Assembly (NCBI RefSeq): GCF_004348685.1
Contig: NZ_SMKO01000021.1
Location: 1 to 64,000, forward strand
Reading direction: 5' to 3'
DNA from: Nonomuraea deserti
GTDB lineage: Bacteria > Actinomycetota > Actinomycetes > Streptosporangiales > Streptosporangiaceae
Length of the DNA: 64,000 nt
Positions 57,679-64,000 of the stretch are shown here, piece after piece (position 1 is the first letter of the stretch; each line of letters opens with the position of its first letter). Made by a program: the position numbers and the translations under genes. The notes below the pieces were generated by a model that had not been told where the DNA came from, searched no databases, and was given only the letters and a program-made list of their open reading frames with translations.

Positions 57679-59933
57679 CCGCGCACCTCCGGTTCCTGGC
57701 CGGCAGCCCGCTCGGCCGGTTCAGGACCGGGGGTCTGCTCGGCGGGTTTCAGTGCGGGAGTCCGCTCGGCCGGTTTCAGGCCGGGGGTCTGCTCGGCGAA
57801 ATGACATGCGGTGTGGCCGCCGGCGATGAGCCGCAACGGTGGTTCCTCCTCGGCGCAGACGGCGGCCGCGAGCGGGCACCGGGTCCGGAACCGGCATCCC
57901 GAGGGCGGATCCACCGGGCTGGGGACGTCACCGCCCAGCGGCACCCGCCGCCGGCCGGCGCGGCCGACGGGATCCGGCACCGGCACCGAGGCGAGCAACG
58001 CCCGCGTGTACGGATGGCGCGGGTCGTCGTACACCCGCCGCACCGACCCGGACTCGACGATCCTCCCCAGGTACATCACCGCGACCTCGTCCGCGACCTG
58101 GCGGATCACCGCCAGGTCGTGGCTGACGAACAGGTACGCCATCGCGGACGCCCGCTGCAGGTCGGCGAGCAGGTTCAGCACCTGCGCCTGCACCGACACG
58201 TCCAGTGCGGACACCGGCTCGTCGAGGATCAGCAGCCCCGGCCGGGACGCCAGCGCCCGCGCGATCGCGACCCGCTGGCGTTGCCCGCCGGAGAACTGCG
58301 CCGGCAGGCGGTCCGCGTGCTCCGGCCGCAACCCCACCCGGGTGAACAGGTCGGCCACCTCGAGCCGGCGCCGGCCGTGGGGCACGCCCTGCAGTCGCAG
58401 GGGTTCGGCGACGTTGTCGCCGACGCTCAGCCGGGGGTTCAGCGAGGCGTACGGGTCCTGGAACACCATCTGCGCGCGCCGCCGGATCCGCCGCAGCTGG
58501 GACCGGCCCGCCTTGCCGACGTCGTCGCCGTCGACCATGATCTGGCCGCCCGTCGGCTCGACGAGGCGCAGGACGAGCCGCGCGAGCGTGGTCTTGCCGC
58601 ACCCGGACTCGCCGACAAGTCCCAGCGTCCGACCGGCCGGAACCCGCAGCGACACCCCGTCCACCGCGTGCACCCACGCGGACGGGCGGGCGAGCAGGCC
58701 GGAACGCACCGGGAAGCGCGCCATGGCCTCCCGGATGTCGAGCACCGGCGCGGCCGGTCCGCCGGCGGTGACAGGAGCGCCGGCGCTTTCCCGCGTGCCG
58801 GCCGGCTCGGCCCGCTCATCGACCGGTGCGGCCTGCTCACCGTCCGGCCTGGCGGTGAGCAGGCTCGCCGCCTCGTCCGGGAAATGGCAGGCGCTCGCCC
58901 CGGCGCCGCCGCCGTCGGGGACCGGCTCCGGCCGGAGTTCGGTGCACAGCGCGCGACCGCGGGAGATCGGGCACCTGGGCGCGAAGGCGCATCCCGGTGG
59001 CAGTTCGCTCGGGTCCGGCGGCTGTCCCGGGATCGGGAGCAGGCGATCGGACGCCGTGTCGAGCCGGGGCAGCGCGCCGAGCAGTGCCGCCGTGTAGGGG
59101 TGCCGCGGCCGGGTGAAGATCTGGGTGACGTCGCCGGCCTCCACGATCCGGCCGCCGTACGTCACGCTGACCCGGTCGGCGGTCTCCGCGACCACCCCCA
59201 GGTCGTGGGTGATCAGCACCACGCCGGCTCCGGTCTCCTGCCGCGCGACCCGCAGCAGGTCCAGGATCTGCGCCTGCACGCTGACGTCCAGGGCGGTGGT
59301 GGGCTCGTCCGCGATCAGGACCTTCGGGCGGTTGGCGATCGCCATGGCGATCATCACGCGCTGGCACATGCCGCCGGAGAACTGGTGGGGGTACTGGTCA
59401 TAGCGTGTCCCCGGGTGCGGGACGCCCACCATGTCGAGCAGCTCCACGACCCGCGTCCGCGCCGCGGCGGCCGACAGAGCGCGGTCGTGCACCCGCAGCG
59501 CCTCGGCGATCTGGTGGCCGACCCGCTGGACCGGGTTCAGCGCCGAGATCGCGTCCTGGAAGATCATGGCCACGTCCCGCCCGAGCCGCCGCCGCAGGTC
59601 CGGTTCGGGCAGGGCGAGCAGGTCGACGTCGCCGAGCAGGGCCCTCCCGGACACCCGGCGCAGGTTCGGCGTCCGGAGCAGGCCCAGCGCGGCGAGCACC
59701 GACACGCTCTTGCCGGACCCGGTCTCCCCCACCACGCCGAGCGTTTCGCCGCCGAAGACGTCGTAGCTCATCCCGTCGACCGCGCGCACCACGCCCGCCG
59801 ACGTCGTGAACTCGACGGTCAGGTCGCGCAGCCTCAGCACCGGTTGCCCGGCACCGCGATCCGGCACGCCGGGCGTGGTGCCGCTGTGGGCGTTCCCGTC
59901 CCGGACCACGCCGTCGAGGGCTCCACCTGACAC
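57675..59933 (-). CDS. Fused two-domain ABC ATPase (DppD-DppF type)
   Basis: 752 residues carrying both ATPase domains that are separate in E. coli Dpp/Opp. First domain: [40 protein letters not shown]. Second: [41 protein letters not shown]. Each ends in an oligopeptide-permease C-terminal domain with CxxxxxxxCxxxxP-type cysteines ([36 protein letters not shown]). The C-terminus has a 9-residue repeat (TPGLKPAER-like, three copies). First gene of the operon, downstream of a clear promoter. Confidence 0.93.
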   Translation of the reverse strand: MSGGALDGVVRDGNAHSGTTPGVPDRGAGQPVLRLRDLTVEFTTSAGVVRAVDGMSYDVFGGETLGVVGETGSGKSVSVLAALGLLRTPNLRRVSGRALLGDVDLLALPEPDLRRRLGRDVAMIFQDAISALNPVQRVGHQIAEALRVHDRALSAAAARTRVVELLDMVGVPHPGTRYDQYPHQFSGGMCQRVMIAMAIANRPKVLIADEPTTALDVSVQAQILDLLRVARQETGAGVVLITHDLGVVAETADRVSVTYGGRIVEAGDVTQIFTRPRHPYTAALLGALPRLDTASDRLLPIPGQPPDPSELPPGCAFAPRCPISRGRALCTELRPEPVPDGGGAGASACHFPDEAASLLTARPDGEQAAPVDERAEPAGTRESAGAPVTAGGPAAPVLDIREAMARFPVRSGLLARPSAWVHAVDGVSLRVPAGRTLGLVGESGCGKTTLARLVLRLVEPTGGQIMVDGDDVGKAGRSQLRRIRRRAQMVFQDPYASLNPRLSVGDNVAEPLRLQGVPHGRRRLEVADLFTRVGLRPEHADRLPAQFSGGQRQRVAIARALASRPGLLILDEPVSALDVSVQAQVLNLLADLQRASAMAYLFVSHDLAVIRQVADEVAVMYLGRIVESGSVRRVYDDPRHPYTRALLASVPVPDPVGRAGRRRVPLGGDVPSPVDPPSGCRFRTRCPLAAAVCAEEEPPLRLIAGGHTACHFAEQTPGLKPAERTPALKPAEQTPGPEPAERAAGQEPEVRG
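57708..57788 (-). repeat. Three 27-bp repeats in C-terminal tail of ABC ATPase
   Basis: The units encode [18 protein letters not shown] and TPGPEPAER. They lie after the second nucleotide-binding domain and form a Pro/Glu-rich tail unlike other DppF proteins. Copy number could vary in frame. Confidence 0.8.
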
Positions 59934-59973
59934 CTGACGACCTCCTTGGCGCTAGTGTGGCCTGCGCATTGCT

Positions 59974-60047
59974 GCAAGATGTCCTACAGATTTCGCTTAC
60001 CGTAGGCCTGCAGATCTTGAGTGTCAAGAGTGGCAAGATATCCTACA
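59974..60047. promoter_or_regulatory. Divergent promoter and putative GntR operators
   Basis: On the minus strand TTGACA (60022-60027) and TACGGT (59999-60004) with 17-base spacing form a good promoter for the ABC operon. GCAAGATGTCCTACA (59974-59988) and GCAAGATATCCTACA (60033-60047) are near-identical 15-mers flanking it; each centres on a GATATC-like pseudo-palindrome. They are the natural candidates for the adjacent GntR regulator. TATCCT inside the second copy may be the -10 of gntR itself. Confidence 0.65.
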
Positions 60048-60066
60048 AGTTGAACCGAGCGAGAGG

Positions 60067-60843
60067 TTGATCGAGAGCGTGGCGACTCAGCAGGACGACG
60101 TGGAGCCGGAGTTCCGGCATCTCGGCAACACAGCTCCGCTGTACCAGATCGTGCAGCAGGAGATCAGGAACTACATCCTCAGGCAGGGGTTGCGGCCCGG
60201 CGATCCGCTCAAGCCGGAGTCCGAGCTGGCCCGGCTGTTCGGAGTCAGCCGTAACTCGGTCCGCGAGGCGGTCAAGGCGCTGGAGTCCACCGGCGTCCTG
60301 GAGACGCGCCGCGGCAGCGGCGTCTACGTACGCGACTTCTCCTTCGCCCCGCTGCTCGATCACCTCCCGTACGGCCTCATCCAGGACCAGCGGGCGACCC
60401 TGCGCGAGCTGACCGCGCTGCGGAAGACCCTCGAAGCCGCCCTCATCACCGACGCGATGCAGGTCATGTCGCCGGCGAGCGTCACCGCGCTGCGGGAGAC
60501 CCTGGAGACGATGCGCGAACTCGCCGAACGGGGAGAGGGCTTCGCCGAGCAGGACCGGCAGTTCCACCAGCTGCTGTTCCGCGATCTCGGCAACGCGATG
60601 CTGCTGCGGCTGTTCGATCAGTTCTGGCTGGCGTTCCACGCGGCGGTCCCACCGGCGCGCGGCCGCACGCCGATGGACGCCTACCACGGCCACGCCACCA
60701 TCCTGGACGCGATCCTCACCGGCGACCCGGACCAGGCACGAACGGCGATCAACGACCACTACATCGGCATAGAGTCCAAGCTCGCCGATGACCCGCCGGA
60801 GGAGGCGCCACCGCCCACCGAGACCACCACGGAGGCACATTGA
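60067..60843 (+). CDS. GntR family regulator (FadR/FCD subgroup)
   Basis: 258 residues. The winged helix includes YILRQGLRPGDPLKPESELA, LFGVSRNSVREAVKALESTG and TRRGSGVYVRD; the FCD domain (about 100-240) has the metal-binding pattern around DRQFHQLLF, YHGHATILDAILTGD and AINDHY. TTG 60067 or GTG 60079 could be the start; neither has ideal spacing. The stop overlaps the following sulfatase start by three bases. It probably represses both arms of the catabolic cluster until a sugar acid is bound. Confidence 0.9.
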   Translation: MIESVATQQDDVEPEFRHLGNTAPLYQIVQQEIRNYILRQGLRPGDPLKPESELARLFGVSRNSVREAVKALESTGVLETRRGSGVYVRDFSFAPLLDHLPYGLIQDQRATLRELTALRKTLEAALITDAMQVMSPASVTALRETLETMRELAERGEGFAEQDRQFHQLLFRDLGNAMLLRLFDQFWLAFHAAVPPARGRTPMDAYHGHATILDAILTGDPDQARTAINDHYIGIESKLADDPPEEAPPPTETTTEAH

Positions 60844-62078
60844 CCGGGCGGCCCGCGCCGGCGCGTGGTGCGGAGCGCCGGCCCAACATCGTCTTCATCC
60901 TCATCGACGACCTGGGCTGGCGCGACCTCGGCTGCTACGGCAGTACGTTCTACGAGACGCCGCACCTGGACGCGCTGGCCGCCCGGGGAGCCCTGTTCAC
61001 CGACGCCTACGCCGCGGCGCCGGCCCGTTCGCCCACCAGGGCCAGCCTGCTCACCGGCCGCTACCCGGCCAGGGTCATCATCGGTGGTTGCGACCGGGGA
61101 CACCCGCAGAGCTGGTTCTCCCCGTACGGCAACCCCACCCTGCCGGACGGGCCGGATGACGAATGCCTCACGGATCGGCTCACCGACGAGGCGATCGCCC
61201 TCATCGAGGCCTCCGGCGACCGTCCGTTCTTCCTGAACCTCTGGCACTACGCGGTACACGTGCCGATCCAGGCGCCGCCCGAGCCGGTCGCCAAGTACGA
61301 GGCGAAGGCGCGGGACACCGGCCTCGCGCAGATCGACCCGGTCGAGACCGGCGAACCGTTCCCGACCTGGGACAAGCGCGACGCGCGGGTGAGGCGGCGG
61401 ATGGTGCAGTCGGACCCCGCCTACGCCGCCATGGTGGACAACCTCGACGGCAACGTCGGCCGGCTGCTCGACGCCCTCGATCGCACCGGCGACGCCGAGG
61501 ACACCATCGTCGTCCTCACCTCCGACAACGGTGGATTGTCCACAGCGGAGGGTTCGCCGACCAGCAACCTCCCGCTGAAACAGGGCAAGGGCTGGACCGA
61601 GGACGGCGGTGTCCGCGTACCGCTGATCGTACGGTGGCCCGGGGTGGTGGCCGCCGGCACGCGGATCAGCGAGCCGGTCACGAGTCCCGACTCCTACCCG
61701 ACGCTCCTGGCCGCCGCCGGCCTGCCCCCCATACCGGAGCAGCACGTCGACGGCGTGGACTTCGGGCCGGCCCTGCGCGGCGAGCCGTTCGCCCGCGGCC
61801 CGCTCTTCTGGCACTACCCGCACTACAGCAACCAGGGCGGGCGCCCGTCGGCCGCGATCCGCGACGGCCGGTGGAAGCTGATCGTGTCGTTCGAGGGCGA
61901 CCCCGCCCGGCTGTACGACATCGTCCCCGACCCCGGCGAGCGGATCGATCTCGCCGCGCAGCGCCCCGAGGTCGCCGCCCGGATGCGTGACCTGCTGTCA
62001 CGCTGGCTCGACGACACCGAGGCGCTGCTGCCCGAACGCAACCGGCAACCGGAACCGTTCGCCGACCTCCCCCCGTGA
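60840..62078 (+). CDS. Sulfatase-like protein with Cys-to-Arg at the formylglycine site
   Basis: 412 residues. The sulfatase fold is clear: RPNIVFILIDDLGWRDLGCY with metal Asp23/Asp24, and LTSDNGGLSTAEG. In the normally absolute C/S-x-P-x-R motif the sequence is AAPARSPTRASLLTG, with Arg63 (codon CGT, 61026-61028) where Cys is expected. One T-to-C change from TGT would do this. It is therefore probably inactive as a sulfatase or has another role. TTG 60840 is coupled to the GntR stop. No signal peptide. Confidence 0.88.
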   Translation: MTGRPAPARGAERRPNIVFILIDDLGWRDLGCYGSTFYETPHLDALAARGALFTDAYAAAPARSPTRASLLTGRYPARVIIGGCDRGHPQSWFSPYGNPTLPDGPDDECLTDRLTDEAIALIEASGDRPFFLNLWHYAVHVPIQAPPEPVAKYEAKARDTGLAQIDPVETGEPFPTWDKRDARVRRRMVQSDPAYAAMVDNLDGNVGRLLDALDRTGDAEDTIVVLTSDNGGLSTAEGSPTSNLPLKQGKGWTEDGGVRVPLIVRWPGVVAAGTRISEPVTSPDSYPTLLAAAGLPPIPEQHVDGVDFGPALRGEPFARGPLFWHYPHYSNQGGRPSAAIRDGRWKLIVSFEGDPARLYDIVPDPGERIDLAAQRPEVAARMRDLLSRWLDDTEALLPERNRQPEPFADLPP

Positions 62079-62098
62079 CACCTCGTACGACCGGACGC

Positions 62099-62176
62099 CA
62101 CCAGCGCCGCGGCGCCCGGCACCCGACGTCCCTCGACCACCAACGCCGCGGCGCCCGGCACCCGACGTCCCTCGAT
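62099..62176 (+). repeat. Two tandem 39-bp repeats after sulfatase gene
   Basis: Units 62099-62137 and 62138-62176 differ at two bases and a third, partial copy follows. A frame starting at GTG 62075 (overlapping the sulfatase stop) reads them as a 13-residue repeat HQRRGARHPTSLD, but continues only to 62350 and overlaps the next start, so I do not call it a gene. Confidence 0.75.
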
Positions 62177-62316
62177 CAGCAGCGCTACGACGACAGCGGT
62201 TCACACGGCAACCCGCTCGGGCTCACCCGTACCTGGACCGGATGGCCGCCACCGGCACCACCACTTCGTCCCGGCCGGCTACCAGACCGGCGATCGAAAC
62301 CCACGGAGGAGCCACC

Positions 62317-62463
62317 ATGCCGCGGCATCGACACAACACCCGCTGGTTAGCCGCCGGATGCGCTGCCCTGGCCTTCGCCGCGGCAACCGCTTCCGCCCCC
62401 GGTGCCGCCGCCGAACCGGCCGGCGCGGCTGATCCGTACGCCGAGACGCCGGGCCCGGGATGA
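62317..62463 (+). pseudogene. Truncated secreted protein (signal peptide only)
   Basis: ATG 62317 has GGAGGAG a few bases upstream. The 48 residues start MPRHRHNTRWLAAGCAALAF and form a typical Ala-rich signal peptide with an AAA-type cleavage site near residue 36, then AEPAGAADPYAETPGPG and a stop. No mature domain follows. The strong ribosome site and signal peptide suggest the 5' end of a secreted enzyme whose body has been deleted; a short exported peptide is the alternative. Confidence 0.5.
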
Positions 62464-62504
62464 GCGGGCCCGGCGCGCGAGGCTTCCGGCTAGTGTTGCC
62501 TCGC

Positions 62505-63425
62505 ATGACCCACACCGAGATCGAGATCACCGCGGAGTTCGTCCGGGAGCTGCTGCGCGACCAGCACCCCGATCTGGCAGATCTCCCCGTGCGGCTCGGC
62601 GCGCGGGGCTGGGACAACCAGCTGTGGCGGCTCGGCGACGACCTCGCCGTCCGGCTGCCCTGGGCGACGCAGTCCGCGGACGTACTGCTCCGTAATGAGC
62701 ACACCTGGCTGCCCGCCCTCGCCCCGCGCCTTCCTCTGCCGGTTCCCGTCCCGCAGCGCCTCGGCGAGCCCTCAGCGCGGTTCCCGCGTCCCTGGATCGT
62801 CACCACCTGGGTGCCGGGCGAGCCTGCCGACCGCGCCCCCGTCACGCGCGCCGCGGAGGCGGCCGACGTCCTGGCCGCCTTCCTGACGGCTCTGCACCAA
62901 CCCGCCCCCGAGCAGGCGCCCGCCGGTCGCTTCAACCGCGGAGGGCCGCTGGCCGGCCACTCGGAGGGTTTCGCCAAGCAGCTCGCCTCGGCCGCCGAGC
63001 TGGGGCTGATTCCCGACCCGGACGCCGTCCGCGCGGTCTGGGACGACGCCGCCGCCGCGCCCGGCTGGGCAGGCCCGGCACTATGGCTCCACAGCGACCT
63101 GCATCCGGCCAACGTCCTCACCGCGGACGGCACCCTCTGCGGCGTGATCGACTTCGGCGACCTCTGCGCCGGCGACCCGGCCTTCGACCTCGCCGCCGCG
63201 TGGACCCTGCTGCCGGACGGCGCCGCCGACCGCTTCCATGCCGCCTACCGGCCGGCCCCGGACGCCGCGACCCTGCGCCGCGCCCGCGGACTGGCGGCGG
63301 GGCAGGCCCTGGCCGGCATCCTCATCGGAGAAGCCGGCGTCCGCGGCCGCCCCGGCGGCAAGCCCACGTGGGGCCCGCCCGCCCACGCCGCACTGCGGCG
63401 CCTCACCGCGACGGCTCATCCCTGA
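62505..63425 (+). CDS. Aminoglycoside phosphotransferase-family kinase
   Basis: 306 residues. HSDLHPANVL and IDFGDLCAGDPAFDLA are the catalytic and metal motifs of the APH fold; the N-terminal lobe has RLGARGWDNQLWRLGDDLAVRLPW. The TAGTGT hexamer eight bases before ATG 62505 suggests a leaderless transcript. Similar proteins are annotated as kanamycin/hydroxyurea-type kinases; the substrate is unproven. Confidence 0.87.
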   Translation: MTHTEIEITAEFVRELLRDQHPDLADLPVRLGARGWDNQLWRLGDDLAVRLPWATQSADVLLRNEHTWLPALAPRLPLPVPVPQRLGEPSARFPRPWIVTTWVPGEPADRAPVTRAAEAADVLAAFLTALHQPAPEQAPAGRFNRGGPLAGHSEGFAKQLASAAELGLIPDPDAVRAVWDDAAAAPGWAGPALWLHSDLHPANVLTADGTLCGVIDFGDLCAGDPAFDLAAAWTLLPDGAADRFHAAYRPAPDAATLRRARGLAAGQALAGILIGEAGVRGRPGGKPTWGPPAHAALRRLTATAHP

Positions 63426-63561
63426 TCGATCGCTCCCCCACGGCCGGCCCCCGTACCCGCCGCGCCCGGCCTCGGACCTCTGACTGCTGAGCCGTGACCG
63501 GCCGCCGTCCGGGATCGGCGCGGGGTTTCCGTACGCAGAAAGCCGGCCTGAGCCGCCCGGG

Positions 63562-64000
63562 TCAGAGTTGCTGGAGCCTTCGGGCCAGGAACCGCTGCTC
63601 GGGGGTGGAGGTGGCGAGTTCGAGGGCGCGGCGGTAGGCGGTCCGGGCTTCGGCGTCGCGACCGAGCCGCCGTAGGAGCTCGCCGCGGGTGGAGTGGAAG
63701 TAGAGGTAGCCGTCCAGGTCGAGGCGGTCGACGGCGTGCAGGGCCGCGGCGGGGTCGCCGGCTTGGGCGATGGCCACGGCGTGGTTGAGCTCGACCACCG
63801 GCGAGCCGGTCAGGTTGGCCAGCCGCCGGTACATCGCGGCGACCCGCGGCCAGTCGATGCGCTCGCGCGCCTGCAGCGAGGCGATCACGGCCTGGACGAC
63901 GTAGGCGCCGCGCCCGCCAAGCGCGAGCCCTCGGTCGAGGACCGCCCGTCCCGCCGTGATCTGGCGCATGTCCCACAACGAGCGGTCCTGATCGTTAAGC
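63562..64000 (-). CDS. ECF42-type sigma factor, C-terminal domain (partial)
   Basis: The frame enters from beyond base 64000, so only 145 C-terminal codons are seen. DQDRSLWDMRQITAGRAVLD, then TPR-like helices (GRGAYVVQAVIASLQARE, RLANLTGSPVVELNHAVAIA, RAYR-type AYRRALELATSTPEQRFL) match the TPR extension (DUF6596) of ECF42 sigma factors. The sigma-2 and sigma-4 regions are outside the window. These sigma factors are usually linked to a DGPF/YCII-domain gene, not visible here. Confidence 0.85.
   Translation of the reverse strand, partial: LNDQDRSLWDMRQITAGRAVLDRGLALGGRGAYVVQAVIASLQARERIDWPRVAAMYRRLANLTGSPVVELNHAVAIAQAGDPAAALHAVDRLDLDGYLYFHSTRGELLRRLGRDAEARTAYRRALELATSTPEQRFLARRLQQL

Noticed and set aside
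62075-62350. 91-codon frame with 13-residue repeats coupled to the sulfatase stop
   Set aside because: Although GTGA overlap looks like coupling, it overlaps the signal-peptide ORF and reads Pro/Arg-rich nonsense after the repeats.

Overview
The window is about 72% G+C, with strong G/C preference at third codon positions, many GTG and TTG starts, and several genes that appear to have leaderless transcripts (a -10-like hexamer 5-8 nt before the start codon and no Shine-Dalgarno). Together with the regulators seen (two sigma factors with accessory C-terminal domains, many TetR/ArsR/LysR/PadR/MerR proteins, NarL-type two-component pairs, a WhiB7/WblC-like promoter), this points to an actinomycete chromosome, probably Streptosporangiales such as Nonomuraea. 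The genus is an inference from overall impression, not from a search. There is no rRNA, CRISPR array, phage or insertion sequence.

Layout. 0-6.2 kb: end of a beta-lactamase-fold serine hydrolase, an ECF41/SigJ sigma factor, a TetR gene with an operator on its start, an SRPBCC protein, an ArsR gene coupled to a small membrane protein, and a DedA-histidine kinase-response regulator operon. 6.3-10.4 kb: an SNF2 helicase overlapping a SWIM zinc-finger gene. 10.5-11.4 kb: ArsR plus AHSA1-type protein. 11.5-15.9 kb: a biotin-type ECF transporter operon (bioY, AMP-ligase, thiolase, ATPase, EcfT). 16-24.6 kb: TetR/GAP-transporter pair, TetR with a small conserved protein, an ABC-2 exporter with its own two-component system, and a TetR/secreted carboxylesterase pair.

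24.8-25.7 kb: a dense minus-strand array of seven tRNA genes (Gly, Leu-anticodon, Glu, Arg, Val, Tyr, Cys), preceded by a 31-codon leader-like reading frame and an intrinsic terminator. 25.8-31.5 kb: small regulators and enzymes (MerR, NTF2-like, PadR, GDSL hydrolase, VOC, mycothiol/maleylpyruvate-isomerase-like, RibD/DHFR-like, LysR) and a decayed response-regulator fragment. 31.6-35.2 kb: a complete DnaE-type DNA polymerase III alpha subunit beside unrelated accessory genes. 35.3-40.4 kb: SDR, NlpC/P60 hydrolase, TetR/FAD-monooxygenase pair, LacI.

40.5-45.8 kb: a CO-dehydrogenase/xanthine-oxidase-family molybdoenzyme whose large subunit is divergent from its FeS and FAD subunits, then an SDR-DUF2867 protein. 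45.9-51.1 kb: DoxX/LysR pair, a RibD/DHFR-like gene, a DUF1062 gene behind a WhiB7-like promoter, an 8-residue upstream ORF and a structured leader, a phosphotransferase, a frameshifted RibD/DHFR-like gene and a MerR gene.

51.8-62.5 kb: a catabolic island. A minus-strand operon (fused two-ATPase ABC subunit, two permeases, lipoprotein, N-acetylneuraminate-lyase-like aldolase, sulfatase) diverges from a GntR/FCD regulator coupled to a second sulfatase. Repeated sites between the two arms are candidate GntR operators. The second sulfatase has Arg where the formylglycine-forming Cys should be, and a truncated secreted-protein start follows it. The likely role is uptake and breakdown of a sulfated, possibly sialic-acid-like, sugar. 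The window closes with a phosphotransferase and the C-terminal part of an ECF42-type sigma factor.
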